The translations under genes and the position numbers were made by a program. Source: JACADW01 sp963747985 (GTDB taxonomy: Bacteria; Acidobacteriota; UBA6911). From it: DNA of 64,000 nt. The notes beneath the pieces were generated by a model that did no database searches, was not told the origin of the DNA, and worked only from the letters and a program-made list of their open reading frames with translations. The number at the start of each line of letters is the position of its first letter. Position 1 is the first letter of the stretch. Shown here one piece after another: positions 29,736 to 38,005 of the stretch. The DNA lies in contig CAVVHG010000008.1 of NCBI GenBank assembly GCA_963747985.1, positions 214,447 to 278,446 of the forward strand, written 5' to 3'.

Positions 29736-31130
29736 ATATCTAGAAGGTCCTTTGTGAAGAGAGCGGCGGTTGCCGCGCAGGTACTGGCGGCCGGTCGTCC
29801 TTCCCTGCCCGACACGCGACCTCCCAACGTCGTGATGATCTACGCAGATGACATGGGATATGGAGACGTCGGCATCTTCGGAGGCCGCGAATTCGACACG
29901 CCCAATCTCGACGGCATGGCAGCGGATGGCGTCCGATTCACCGATTTCTACGTCGCGCAACCCGTCTGCAGCGCCTCCCGCGCCGCTCTGCTGACCGGAT
30001 GCTACTCGAACCGCGTCGGAATCCTGGGGGCACTCGGCCCGAAATCCCGGATCGGCATTAGCGACGGCGAGGTCACCATCGCGCAATTGGTAAAGCAGAA
30101 GAACTACGCTACAGCCATCTTCGGCAAGTGGCACCTGGGTTGCCAACCGCAGTTCCTGCCCCTGCACCATGGTTTCGACGAGTACTTCGGCCTTCCCTAT
30201 TCAAACGACATGTGGCCCTTCCACCCGGAGACGCCGAAAGATTGGCCGGATCTGCCGCTCATAGAGGGCGACAAGGTCGTAGCATACAACCCTCCGATGG
30301 ACAGCCTGACGACCCGCTACACCGAGCGGGCTGTGGCCTTCATCGAGAAGAACCGGGAGCGGCCGTTCTTCCTCTACGTCGCTCACAGCATGCCTCACGT
30401 CCCGCTCGGCGTTTCGCCCCGGTTCAAGGGCAAATCACGCCACGGCCTGTACGGCGACGTCATCATGGAGATCGACTGGTCGGTCGGCGAAATCCTGCAG
30501 GCGCTGCGCCGACTGGGCCTCGATGAGAGCACGCTCGTGATTTTCGCCTCCGACAACGGTCCCTGGCTCAGTTACGGCGAGCACTCGGGTCATTCCGGCC
30601 CACTGCGCGAAGGCAAAGGCACGACCTGGGAGGGAGGCGTCCGCGTTCCCTGCGTCATGCACTGGCCCGGCCGTATCCCTCGCGGATTGGTCTGTGCGGA
30701 GCCGGCAATGACGATCGACATCCTGCCCACCATCGCTCAACTGACCGGCGCATGCCTGCCGGCCCACCCGATCGACGGGCTCGACATCCGCCAACTCATG
30801 ACCGGAAAGGAAGGAGCCCGGTCACCACACGATGCCCTCTACTTCTATTGGGACGAAAACCTCGAAGCCGTGCGGAGCGGCAGGTGGAAGATGCATCTCC
30901 CCCACTCCTACCGGACATTGGGCGGCAGGGAGGGAGGAAAAGCTGGACAGCCGGTCAAATACGAGGATGCAAGCACCAGTCTGGCGCTTTTCGATCTTGT
31001 CAAAGACCCTGGGGAAACGCAGGACGTCTCGGCCGGGCATGCCGATGTTGTGGCGCGATTGAAGACGACCGCCCAACGCTTCGACAGGGAGTTGAAACAC
31101 AACTCCCGCGAACCGGGCCGCTTGGGATGA
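29697..31130 (+). CDS. Tat-exported S1-family sulfatase (arylsulfatase-like)
   Basis: A 477-residue sulfatase that hydrolyses sulfate esters, probably on a glycan. A Tat-type signal (SRRSFVKRAAVAAQVLA, residues 15-31) precedes the alkaline-phosphatase-like fold with metal ligands in MIYADDMGYGD (Asp51, Asp52), the nucleophile motif CSASR (Cys91 to Arg95), FGKWHLG (143-148) and FASDNGPW. The nucleophile must be converted to formylglycine; CxAxR instead of CxPxR is the form accepted by the radical-SAM maturase anSME. The start at 29697 lies inside a MITE-like element, whose end encodes residues 7-13. No maturase gene is in the window. Confidence 0.9.
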   Translation: MSMNAKNLSRSDPISRRSFVKRAAVAAQVLAAGRPSLPDTRPPNVVMIYADDMGYGDVGIFGGREFDTPNLDGMAADGVRFTDFYVAQPVCSASRAALLTGCYSNRVGILGALGPKSRIGISDGEVTIAQLVKQKNYATAIFGKWHLGCQPQFLPLHHGFDEYFGLPYSNDMWPFHPETPKDWPDLPLIEGDKVVAYNPPMDSLTTRYTERAVAFIEKNRERPFFLYVAHSMPHVPLGVSPRFKGKSRHGLYGDVIMEIDWSVGEILQALRRLGLDESTLVIFASDNGPWLSYGEHSGHSGPLREGKGTTWEGGVRVPCVMHWPGRIPRGLVCAEPAMTIDILPTIAQLTGACLPAHPIDGLDIRQLMTGKEGARSPHDALYFYWDENLEAVRSGRWKMHLPHSYRTLGGREGGKAGQPVKYEDASTSLALFDLVKDPGETQDVSAGHADVVARLKTTAQRFDRELKHNSREPGRLG

Positions 31131-31154
31131 TCGCCGTGGCTCTGGCCGCGACAA

Positions 31155-31338
31155 GCTATGGAGCGGGCCTTCAGCCCTTGGTTCCTCTTACCTCCTAAAT
31201 CCCGGGGCGAAGCCCCGGGCTGGTATGAGAACGCGCTTCCAGCGCTCTAAGTCCCTGACCCAGCCCCAATACTTCTGTGTCGCCAGCTACGACAAGATTC
31301 GTCAGGTCCGAACTCGGTCAGGTCTGTTAGACCTGACC
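31155..31338. repeat. Family A-type hairpin repeat and GTCAGGTCT palindrome in the 31131-31489 gap
   Basis: 31155-31250 contains GAGCGGGCCTTCAGCCC, the hairpin CCCGGGGCGAAGCCCCGGG, GCTGGTATGAGAACGC and CGCTTCCAGCGCTC. The copy at 44424-44520 has the same modules with compensating stem changes (CCTGGGGCTTCGCCCCAGG). At 31316-31338 lies a palindrome with arms GGTCAGGTCT / AGACCTGACC, repeated at 51726-51750. No gene is seen in the gap. Confidence 0.55.
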
Positions 31339-31489
31339 CCTTCATCGAGGTGGGGCCCGGGCTAGCAGACCGGATCTACATAGCGGCACGCGGTGGACGC
31401 TGCCGGCCTCCACTGCTACACTTTGTTTACGCAGTCTGGAAGGCGCGCTACTCGGGTGCGCAAAGAATAGTGGAGAGGAGATCAGCAAC

Positions 31490-31903
31490 ATGCCGATTGA
31501 ACCCTATCTTTTTTTCGAAGGACGCTGCAAAGAAGCGCTTGATTTCTACGCCAGGGCCCTGGGTGCGAAGGTGGAGATGCTGATGCGTTATTCCGAAAGC
31601 CCCGAGCCGCCGCCACCGGGGAAGCTGCCGCCCGGATCGGAACAGAAGGTGATGCATGCGGTCCTCCGCATCGGGGACGCCAGGGTGCTGGCCTCCGACG
31701 GTCTCTGCTCGGGCAAGTCCGACTTCGGCGGCTTTTCCCTGTGCCTCACGGCCCCCAAAGAAGCCGACGCCAAGCGCATGTTCGCCGCGCTCGCCGACGG
31801 CGGCCAGGTCCTGATGCCGCTCTCCAAGACGTTCTACTCGCCGTGCTTCGGCATGGTTACCGACCGCTTCGGCATCGGCTGGATGATCCTGGTGCCGCAA
31901 TGA
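31490..31903 (+). CDS. VOC-superfamily protein, PhnB-like
   Basis: A 137-residue vicinal-oxygen-chelate protein of the PhnB/glyoxalase-like group: IEPYLFFEGRCKEALDFYA at the start, GAKVEMLMRY, KVMHAVLRIGDARVLASD and FYSPCFGMVTDRFGIGWMI at the end, in the usual beta-alpha-beta-beta-beta order twice. Members bind metals or small ligands, but most have no known substrate. A start ATG 31490 has GGAGAGG about 8 nt upstream. The next VOC gene follows after 68 bp and they are probably co-transcribed. Confidence 0.85.
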   Translation: MPIEPYLFFEGRCKEALDFYARALGAKVEMLMRYSESPEPPPPGKLPPGSEQKVMHAVLRIGDARVLASDGLCSGKSDFGGFSLCLTAPKEADAKRMFAALADGGQVLMPLSKTFYSPCFGMVTDRFGIGWMILVPQ

Positions 31904-31971
31904 GTCTCGCCGCGGCCCTTGCCCTGAGAGGCGGCGGACTGGCAACCAAACGCGAAAAGAGGGAGAGAGAC

Positions 31972-32346
31972 ATGCATCGGCCAATCCATTTCGAGATCCT
32001 GTGTGACAACCCGGAGAAAGCGGCAGCCTTCTATCGTGACGTGCTCGGGTGGGACATCGCAAACTGGCAAGGTCAAACCTACTGGCTCGCTACCACCGGA
32101 CCGGAGGGCACGCCCGGCATCAACGGCGGCATCATGCACAAGCACCTTCCGCAGTCGGTGATCAATACCGTCGATGTCGCTTCGATCGACGAGACGCTGA
32201 GCAAGATCGAACGGGCCGGCGGCAGGAAGGTTATGGGTCCGAACCAGATTCCGGGTGTCGGGATGCACGCTTACTGCGCGGACCCGGAAGGGAACCTGTT
32301 CGGCATCCTGCAGCCCGCCCCTCACGATTCGGACCGGACGTCCTGA
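31972..32346 (+). CDS. VOC-superfamily protein, glyoxalase/extradiol-dioxygenase-like
   Basis: A 124-residue VOC protein beginning RPIHFEILCDNPEKAAAFYR with GWDIANWQGQTYWL, PGINGGIMH and a C-terminal YCADPEGNLFGILQPA, a conserved ending of this group. Start ATG 31972 is chosen for GAGGGAGAGAG just upstream, which excludes the longer frame reading through from the previous gene. Function is not known; pairing with the PhnB-like gene suggests a common task. Confidence 0.85.
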   Translation: MHRPIHFEILCDNPEKAAAFYRDVLGWDIANWQGQTYWLATTGPEGTPGINGGIMHKHLPQSVINTVDVASIDETLSKIERAGGRKVMGPNQIPGVGMHAYCADPEGNLFGILQPAPHDSDRTS

Positions 32347-32434
32347 GCCGGTTCTCAAAGAGCCGGCGAAAAACCAGGCGGAAGTGTGCGACACTTGGCT
32401 CCGGATCCTTCATTTGGATCCGACCGAGGTCGCG

Positions 32435-34402
32435 ATGCGATTTCTACCGAGCTGCCTGCTGTTGACGTCATTTCTCGTCCGTGCGGCCGCCGCCGGGCAA
32501 GGCTGGTGGATGACGGAGCCGATCCGCTGGGTGCAAACAAACCTGCGCGAGACGGACGCCGCTCTTGATCCGGTCCGCCACGCCGGGCAACTTGCCGACA
32601 TGCGAGCCAATGTCGTGCTCATGGGGATGGGGGGCATCTGCGCCTACTATCCGACCCGGGTGGAGTTCCATTATCCGAGCCCGTATCTGCCGCCCGGGCG
32701 CGACATGTTCGGCGACTTCCTCCGGGAAGCCCACGCCCGGCACATCCGCGTGGTCGGCCGATACGACCTGAGCAAGACTCCGAAGCCCGTCTACGACGCA
32801 CACCCCGAGTGGTTTTTCCGCAAGGCCGACGGCTCGCCCGTGATCTACAACGGGCTCTACTCCACCTGCATCAACGGCGGTTACTACCGCGGCCAGGCGA
32901 TGAAGATCCTCGCCGAAGGCCTGGAACGCTACGATGTGGACGGTCTCTTCTTCAACATGTTCGGCAACCAGTCCACTGACTATGACGGCAACCCGGTCGG
33001 ACTCTGCCACTGCGAGGCGTGCCGCAGCGGGTACCGGCGTGTCTCCGGTCGCGACATCCCCGATAAACCTGACGACGAGTATCGCGCTTTCATGAACGCC
33101 TGCGCGCGCGAGGTATCGAAGGAGATCGGCGACCTGATCCGGCGCATCCGCCCGCGGGCAGGTTACTTCAACTACATGCAGGACCTGACCGACGGCATCA
33201 TGTCCGAATCGAACACGGCGGTGAGCCGTCCGCTGCCGCTGTGGCCGCTCAGTGCCAGCGATAACGTCAACCGGGCCCGCAACAGCGAGCCGGAGAAGAT
33301 GGCGATCGACCTCAACATGCAGTTCGTCGACTACTGGTGGCGCTTTGCCACCGTGCCGCGCGAGGAGATCGCGACGCGCATGTGGCAGCAGCTGGCGAAC
33401 GGGGGCGCCCTGACCTTCGAAGTGAATGGCACGCTGGAGCTGCAGGATCGCCAGGCTTACGAGACGGCGAAACCGATCTTCCGCTGGGCTGCCGCAAACG
33501 AGCAGTACTACGCGGGGCAGCGCAGCGCCGCCCGCGTTCTTTTGCTCGGGGACGCGGGAGGCCGTGAGGTCGACGAGGCTTCCTACCGCGGCGTCTTCCG
33601 CCTGCTCACCGAGGAGCACCTGCCGTTCGCCGTGTGCGACAACATGCGCTGGTTGGGGGAGCGTGAATTCGATCTCGTCGTGGCCACGGACGGCGCACCC
33701 GCCGAATTGCGCCGATACATCGAAGGGGGCGGCCGAGTGCTCCTTCTGGGCGCGCGGCCACCCGAGTTCACCGTGGTCCCCGTGATCCGCACCGTGCCCG
33801 ACCTGAAAGCCTATGTCCGCGTGCGCGATCACGCGCTCTTTCCTTCACTGCGCGACACCGACCTGCTCATGATCAACGGCCCTTTCACCGAACTCCAGGG
33901 CGACGGAACCCGATCGCTCTCGCTCGTCCCGCCGTCGATGATCGGGCCGCCCGAGAAGATCCATGTGGACATGAAAGACACGACGACGCCGGGCGCGGTC
34001 ACCGCACAGATCGGGAAGGGCGTCGTCACCTGGGTGCCGTGGAATCTTGGCGCCCTGTACTACAGGCACAGCCTGCCCGCTCACGCAGGGCTGTTTCGCG
34101 ATCTGGTCGCGGCGCTGCAGCCGGAACCCCAATTGAAGACAGACGCGCATCCGCTAGTCGAGGTGACGTTCATGGAGCAGGGCCCGCGCAGGCTGGTGCA
34201 CCTGGTGAACCTCACGGGACATTCGCAGACGGGATATTTCCCACCGGTCCCGATGCACAACATTAATATAGGGGTTGCCGGCAACTACCAGCAGGCGCAC
34301 ACCGTGAGAGCGCCCGGCACGCTACCGTTGCGCAAATCCGGCGCTCGCACGGCCTTCACCGTGCCTGTTCTACGCGACTATGAATTGGTCGTCCTGGAGT
34401 AG
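32435..34402 (+). CDS. Putative glycoside hydrolase (GHL6-type, amylase-superfamily-like), secreted
   Basis: About 655 residues from ATG 32435, which opens a signal peptide (FLPSCLLLTSFLVRAAAAG) better than the longer frame. The N-terminal two thirds resemble the hypothetical glycoside hydrolase 6 family, a TIM barrel related to GH13/GH42: MRANVVLMGMGGICAYYPT, HIRVVGRYDLSKTPKPVYD, HPEWFFRKADGSPV, DVDGLFFNMFGNQ and CHCEACRSGYR. Residues about 400-650 resemble the trimerisation/class I glutamine-amidotransferase-like domain of GH42. Catalytic residues are not certain. The next gene starts 6 bp later. Expected role: breakdown of an unidentified glycan in this locus. Confidence 0.75.
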   Translation: MRFLPSCLLLTSFLVRAAAAGQGWWMTEPIRWVQTNLRETDAALDPVRHAGQLADMRANVVLMGMGGICAYYPTRVEFHYPSPYLPPGRDMFGDFLREAHARHIRVVGRYDLSKTPKPVYDAHPEWFFRKADGSPVIYNGLYSTCINGGYYRGQAMKILAEGLERYDVDGLFFNMFGNQSTDYDGNPVGLCHCEACRSGYRRVSGRDIPDKPDDEYRAFMNACAREVSKEIGDLIRRIRPRAGYFNYMQDLTDGIMSESNTAVSRPLPLWPLSASDNVNRARNSEPEKMAIDLNMQFVDYWWRFATVPREEIATRMWQQLANGGALTFEVNGTLELQDRQAYETAKPIFRWAAANEQYYAGQRSAARVLLLGDAGGREVDEASYRGVFRLLTEEHLPFAVCDNMRWLGEREFDLVVATDGAPAELRRYIEGGGRVLLLGARPPEFTVVPVIRTVPDLKAYVRVRDHALFPSLRDTDLLMINGPFTELQGDGTRSLSLVPPSMIGPPEKIHVDMKDTTTPGAVTAQIGKGVVTWVPWNLGALYYRHSLPAHAGLFRDLVAALQPEPQLKTDAHPLVEVTFMEQGPRRLVHLVNLTGHSQTGYFPPVPMHNINIGVAGNYQQAHTVRAPGTLPLRKSGARTAFTVPVLRDYELVVLE

Positions 34403-34408
34403 ATACAG

Positions 34409-35437
34409 ATGAAGATAGAACCGTTTCCCGGATTCAGATCGCTGGTTACCCATCATTGCGTCACCGGTTCGATGTTGCACATCTATGACTTCCACGGCTG
34501 TCCCGTGACCGAGGACATGATTTTGGGTCTGGGCGCGGGGGTGGGGTTCGTCTACTGGCACCAGAAAGGGATCGATCCCTTCATGGGCGGCCGTGCCAAC
34601 GTCGGCCGCGCCGACGAGGAGGGACTGGAGAAAGCGGCGAGCCGCCGGCTCGGGGTCACGCAGGATTCTTTCTACACCAGCAGTGTCCCCAAGGCAGAAA
34701 AGGCGTTGCTCGAACTACTCGAGGCCGGCCAACCGGCGATGCTCCAGGTGGACATGGGATACCTCCCGTATTTCGACTTTGGCGGAGAGTACCATTTCGG
34801 CTATCACGTGATTGTCGTCTCGGGATTCGATCGGGATACACGGCAGGTCCTGATCGCCGACCGCGATCGGGAATTGCACACCGTCTCATGGGATGACCTG
34901 AGAAAGGCGCGCTCCTCGACCTGGAAGCCATTTCCACCCAGGAACCGGCTGTATCGTTACGATTTCAGCGGATTCCATCCTCCGGAGCCTGCTGAGGTAA
35001 TCCTGTCATTGCGCGAAGCAGCCACCCCCATGCTGGAGCCGCCCATCACCAACCTCGGAATCCAGGGAATCCGCAAGGCAGCCGGCCGCATTGGGAAATG
35101 GCCCGAAACCATGACGGTTGAAGAGCTGCGCCGGGCCTGCTTCAATTGCTTCATCTTTGTCGACGCAACCGGCGGCACCGGAGGCGGGCTCTTCCGCTAC
35201 ATGTACGGGCGCTACCTGATCGAGGCGGCCACGGTCACCGGGAAAAACGAGCTGGCTGCGGTGGGAGAAGAATTCCGGCGAATCGGGGACCGCTGGCAGG
35301 ATGTGGCCGGGATATTCAAACGCGCCGCCGAGTGCGACGATCCCGCTGCACCGCTTGCGGAAATCAAAAAGCCCTTGCTCGCGATCGCCGATCTGGAACA
35401 GGCAGCCTGGAATCGGGTGCGCGACATCGCAACCTGA
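34409..35437 (+). CDS. BtrH-like N-terminal domain protein with DUF4872
   Basis: A 342-residue protein. The first 140 residues match the butirosin protein H N-terminal domain, a papain-like fold: LVTHHCVTGSMLHIYDFHG with a conserved Cys, GLGAGVGFVYW, and GGEYHFGYHVIVVSGFD. The rest resembles DUF4872 (LREAATPMLEPP, GTGGGLFRYMYGRYL). BtrH transfers an aminoacyl side chain from a carrier protein to an aminoglycoside; no carrier-protein gene is in the window, so a different amide transfer or hydrolysis on an amino sugar is possible. It follows the putative glycosidase by 6 bp, with GGAG before the start. Confidence 0.78.
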   Translation: MKIEPFPGFRSLVTHHCVTGSMLHIYDFHGCPVTEDMILGLGAGVGFVYWHQKGIDPFMGGRANVGRADEEGLEKAASRRLGVTQDSFYTSSVPKAEKALLELLEAGQPAMLQVDMGYLPYFDFGGEYHFGYHVIVVSGFDRDTRQVLIADRDRELHTVSWDDLRKARSSTWKPFPPRNRLYRYDFSGFHPPEPAEVILSLREAATPMLEPPITNLGIQGIRKAAGRIGKWPETMTVEELRRACFNCFIFVDATGGTGGGLFRYMYGRYLIEAATVTGKNELAAVGEEFRRIGDRWQDVAGIFKRAAECDDPAAPLAEIKKPLLAIADLEQAAWNRVRDIAT

Positions 35438-35612
35438 GCCTCGCGTCCCACGTGGGGCGGCTTTTCAACCCGCCCGGCGGCTTGAAAAGCCGCCGCACAT
35501 GGTTCTCCTCAGCAAAGAAGAATCGTGCCGGTCGGCTGAATCTCGAAGTAGAATAGCGCCGGGGCTGTGCGACGATGTCGCCGCGCGGCCTCACATTGAG
35601 GAGGAGCTTGCC

Positions 35613-37031
35613 GTGGAGACTGTTCACCTTGATTCGAGACGTTCATTCTTACGAAGGGCAATCGGCACGGGCTCCGCTGTGTGCGCAGGCATCCTGGTTA
35701 CCGCGGATGACTACGAGGCGGTCGCGCAGAACGTGAAGACCGCGTCCCAGCCATCCCAGCTCAAGATTACCGACCTCCGCGTATGCAGAGTACACGGCCA
35801 TTGGGTCGTTCGCCTGGAAACCAACCAGGGCCTGCACGGATACGGCGAGGTCAGGGACGGCGCCAGCCCCACCTACGCCCTGATGCTGAAGAGCCGCATC
35901 CTCGGGATGAATCCCTGCAACGTCGACAAAATCTTCCGCAGGATCAAACAGTTCGGCGGCAACGCCCGACAGGCGGGAGGCGTCGTCTCGATCGAGATGG
36001 CATGTTGGGATCTTGCCGGGAGAGCCTGGGGAGTGCCTTGCTGGCAGATGCTGGGAGGGCAGTTCCGCGACAAGATCCGCCTCTATGCCGACACACCCTT
36101 CGTCAAGGACCCGCAGGAGCAGGCAAGGCGGTTGAAGGGACGCGTCGAACAGGGCTTCACATTTCTCAAGATGGACGTGCCCATCTCACTGCTCCAGGGG
36201 ATCGAGGGCACAGTGACCTGGCCGAAGGGGCAGGGGGTGGACCCGTTCCAGCAGTATGGCGACACCAACTGGGAATGGACCAACAAGCCCCACCCGTTCA
36301 CCGGCATTCGTATCACCGACAAGGGGCTCGCGCTTTATGAGGACTACTGCATGAAGGTGCGGGACGCCGTAGGGTGGGAGATCCCGATCGCAACGGATCA
36401 CTACGGCCATTTCGGCATCGAGGACGGCATCAAGCTCGCGCGGCGGCTGGATAAATGCAATTTCGCCTGGTACGAGGACATGGTGCCCTGGATGTACGTG
36501 GATCAACTCATCGAGCTCAAGAATTCGTGCACTACGCCGATCCTTACCGGCGAGGATATTTACCTCCTGGATGGCTTCCAGCAGTTGATTGACCGGAAAG
36601 CCGTGTCCATCATTCACCCCGATCTCGCGACTTCAGGCGGCCTGCTCGAGACGAAGAAGATAGGCGACTGCGCGATGAAAAGCGGCATTTCCATGGCGCT
36701 TCACATGGCCGGCGGTCCGGTCACCATGTTTGCCAGCATCCATTGCGCCGCTGCCACTGAGAACTTCCTCGTCATGGAGCACCATGGGGTGGATGACAAG
36801 GAATACGACACCGTGGTGGATGGCCCGGTGAAACCCCTTATGGGTAAGGACGGGTTCGTGCCGGTCCCGAATGCACCGGGACTCGGCGTGGAGCTGAACG
36901 AGGACGCCGTGAAACGCGGGCTGAAGGATCCCGCGAAGGAATACTTCCCGCCGACACCGGAATGGGACAACGAACGTTCACACGACCGGCTCTGGAGCAT
37001 GCGCAAGCCGGCGTTCGATCCCAGGGCGTGA
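35613..37031 (+). CDS. Enolase-superfamily (mandelate racemase/muconate lactonising type) enzyme, Tat-exported
   Basis: 472 residues from GTG 35613, with GAGGAGGAG 7-10 nt upstream; the Tat signal SRRSFLRRAIGTGSAVCAG follows. The N-terminal capping domain is KITDLRVCRVHGHWVVRLE to about residue 160; the barrel shows FTFLKMDVP (probable catalytic Lys), IATDHYGHF, FAWYEDMVPW and LTGEDIYLL (metal Asp, Glu, Glu), and MALHMAGGP (probable His). Such enzymes dehydrate or epimerise sugar acids. Export is unusual but common in acidobacterial catabolic loci. ThuA follows 24 bp later. Confidence 0.88.
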   Translation: METVHLDSRRSFLRRAIGTGSAVCAGILVTADDYEAVAQNVKTASQPSQLKITDLRVCRVHGHWVVRLETNQGLHGYGEVRDGASPTYALMLKSRILGMNPCNVDKIFRRIKQFGGNARQAGGVVSIEMACWDLAGRAWGVPCWQMLGGQFRDKIRLYADTPFVKDPQEQARRLKGRVEQGFTFLKMDVPISLLQGIEGTVTWPKGQGVDPFQQYGDTNWEWTNKPHPFTGIRITDKGLALYEDYCMKVRDAVGWEIPIATDHYGHFGIEDGIKLARRLDKCNFAWYEDMVPWMYVDQLIELKNSCTTPILTGEDIYLLDGFQQLIDRKAVSIIHPDLATSGGLLETKKIGDCAMKSGISMALHMAGGPVTMFASIHCAAATENFLVMEHHGVDDKEYDTVVDGPVKPLMGKDGFVPVPNAPGLGVELNEDAVKRGLKDPAKEYFPPTPEWDNERSHDRLWSMRKPAFDPRA

Positions 37032-37055
37032 AAGCATCGTACTCAGGAGAACCCT

Positions 37056-37871
37056 ATGGTGATACTCAGAGTGTTGATTGTTGTTGTTTTGGCGGCTTTC
37101 CAGGCGCAGGCGTGGGCTCAGACCGCCCCTGCGAAGATTCAGGCGCTGATCATCACCGGTCAGAACGGGCACGACTGGCGCACCGTCAGCCCGCTTCTGA
37201 GAAAGGCATTGGAAGACACGGGCCGATTCGAGGTCCGCGTCACCGAAGAATTCCGCGGGGCCGGGCCGGAGACGCTTGCGCCGTACGACGTGGTCATCCT
37301 GAACTATTTCGATCGCCGCCTTCCGGCCCTGGGATGGGGCGAACGGGCCGATAACGCATTTCTCGAATACGTGCGGAGCGGCCGCGGCGTCGTTATCTAC
37401 CACTTCTCGGTGGCGGCGTTCGACGGCTGGCAGGAATACGAGAAGATGTGCGCGGGCAACTGGCGCCCGGACCAGGGCCATCATTCCGCAGCGCACGATT
37501 TTGTGGTGGACATACGCGACTCAGACCACCCGATAACCCGGGGGTTCAAGGTGAAACTCCCGCAGCCCAAGGACGAACTTTACGCGAACCTGCGCTGGCA
37601 GCCCGAGGGGACCTATCATCTCCTGGCCACCGCCTACGACGACCACTCCCTGTACGGGGGGAAGGCGCGCCAGCCTGTTCCGGGGCCGGGGTTGGATCAG
37701 CCCATGCTGTGGACAGTGCAGTACGGCCAGGGACGCGTATTCGCGACCGTGCTAGGTCACGACGGGCCTGCGGTCCAGACACCGGTGTTTGTCTCAACGT
37801 TTGCCCGTGGCACTGAGTGGGCCGCTACCGGCAAGGTGACGATCCCGATCCCGCCCGAGCTCGCGAAGTAG
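37056..37871 (+). CDS. ThuA-domain protein, secreted
   Basis: A 271-residue exported protein with signal peptide (LRVLIVVVLAAFQAQAWA) and a ThuA (trehalose-utilisation-like) class I glutamine-amidotransferase-like fold: ALIITGQNGHDW, YDVVILNYFDRRLP, GRGVVIYHFSVAAF, and YGQGRVFATVLGHD near the end. ThuA domains are widespread in sugar-catabolism loci and often sit beside Gfo/Idh/MocA genes, as here; biochemical roles are mostly unproven. A MITE-like element starts 2-5 bp after the stop. Probably co-transcribed with the enolase-superfamily gene. Confidence 0.88.
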   Translation: MVILRVLIVVVLAAFQAQAWAQTAPAKIQALIITGQNGHDWRTVSPLLRKALEDTGRFEVRVTEEFRGAGPETLAPYDVVILNYFDRRLPALGWGERADNAFLEYVRSGRGVVIYHFSVAAFDGWQEYEKMCAGNWRPDQGHHSAAHDFVVDIRDSDHPITRGFKVKLPQPKDELYANLRWQPEGTYHLLATAYDDHSLYGGKARQPVPGPGLDQPMLWTVQYGQGRVFATVLGHDGPAVQTPVFVSTFARGTEWAATGKVTIPIPPELAK

Positions 37872-37875
37872 AATT

Positions 37876-37988
37876 CTGGGGACAGGCTGCTCAACTCGAA
37901 ATTCATCCTGCATTCCAGGCCTTCGTAATACGCCGGGTGACTGCTGACGGCGCCCGTAATCTCGAGGTTGAGCAGCCTGTCCCCAAAA
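37876..37988. mobile_element. MITE-like element 1, about 110 bp
   Basis: GGGGACAGGCTGCTCAACTC at the left end pairs with GAGGTTGAGCAGCCTGTCCC at the right end (37964-37983), giving near-perfect inverted repeats of about 24 bp. It sits between the ThuA stop and the Gfo/Idh/MocA start. The variable base of this copy (GCTGCTC / GAGCAGC) differs from copy 2 but matches within the copy. The GGGGACAGG end type is common for short elements moved by REP-associated or IS200-like transposases; none is present here. Confidence 0.65.
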
Positions 37989-38005
37989 CTGGAGAGGAGC
38001 CGACC

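Noticed and set aside
32468..33832. 454-codon minus-strand frame opposite the putative glycosidase
   Set aside because: Shadow of GC-rich third positions; no domain pattern and no ribosome site.
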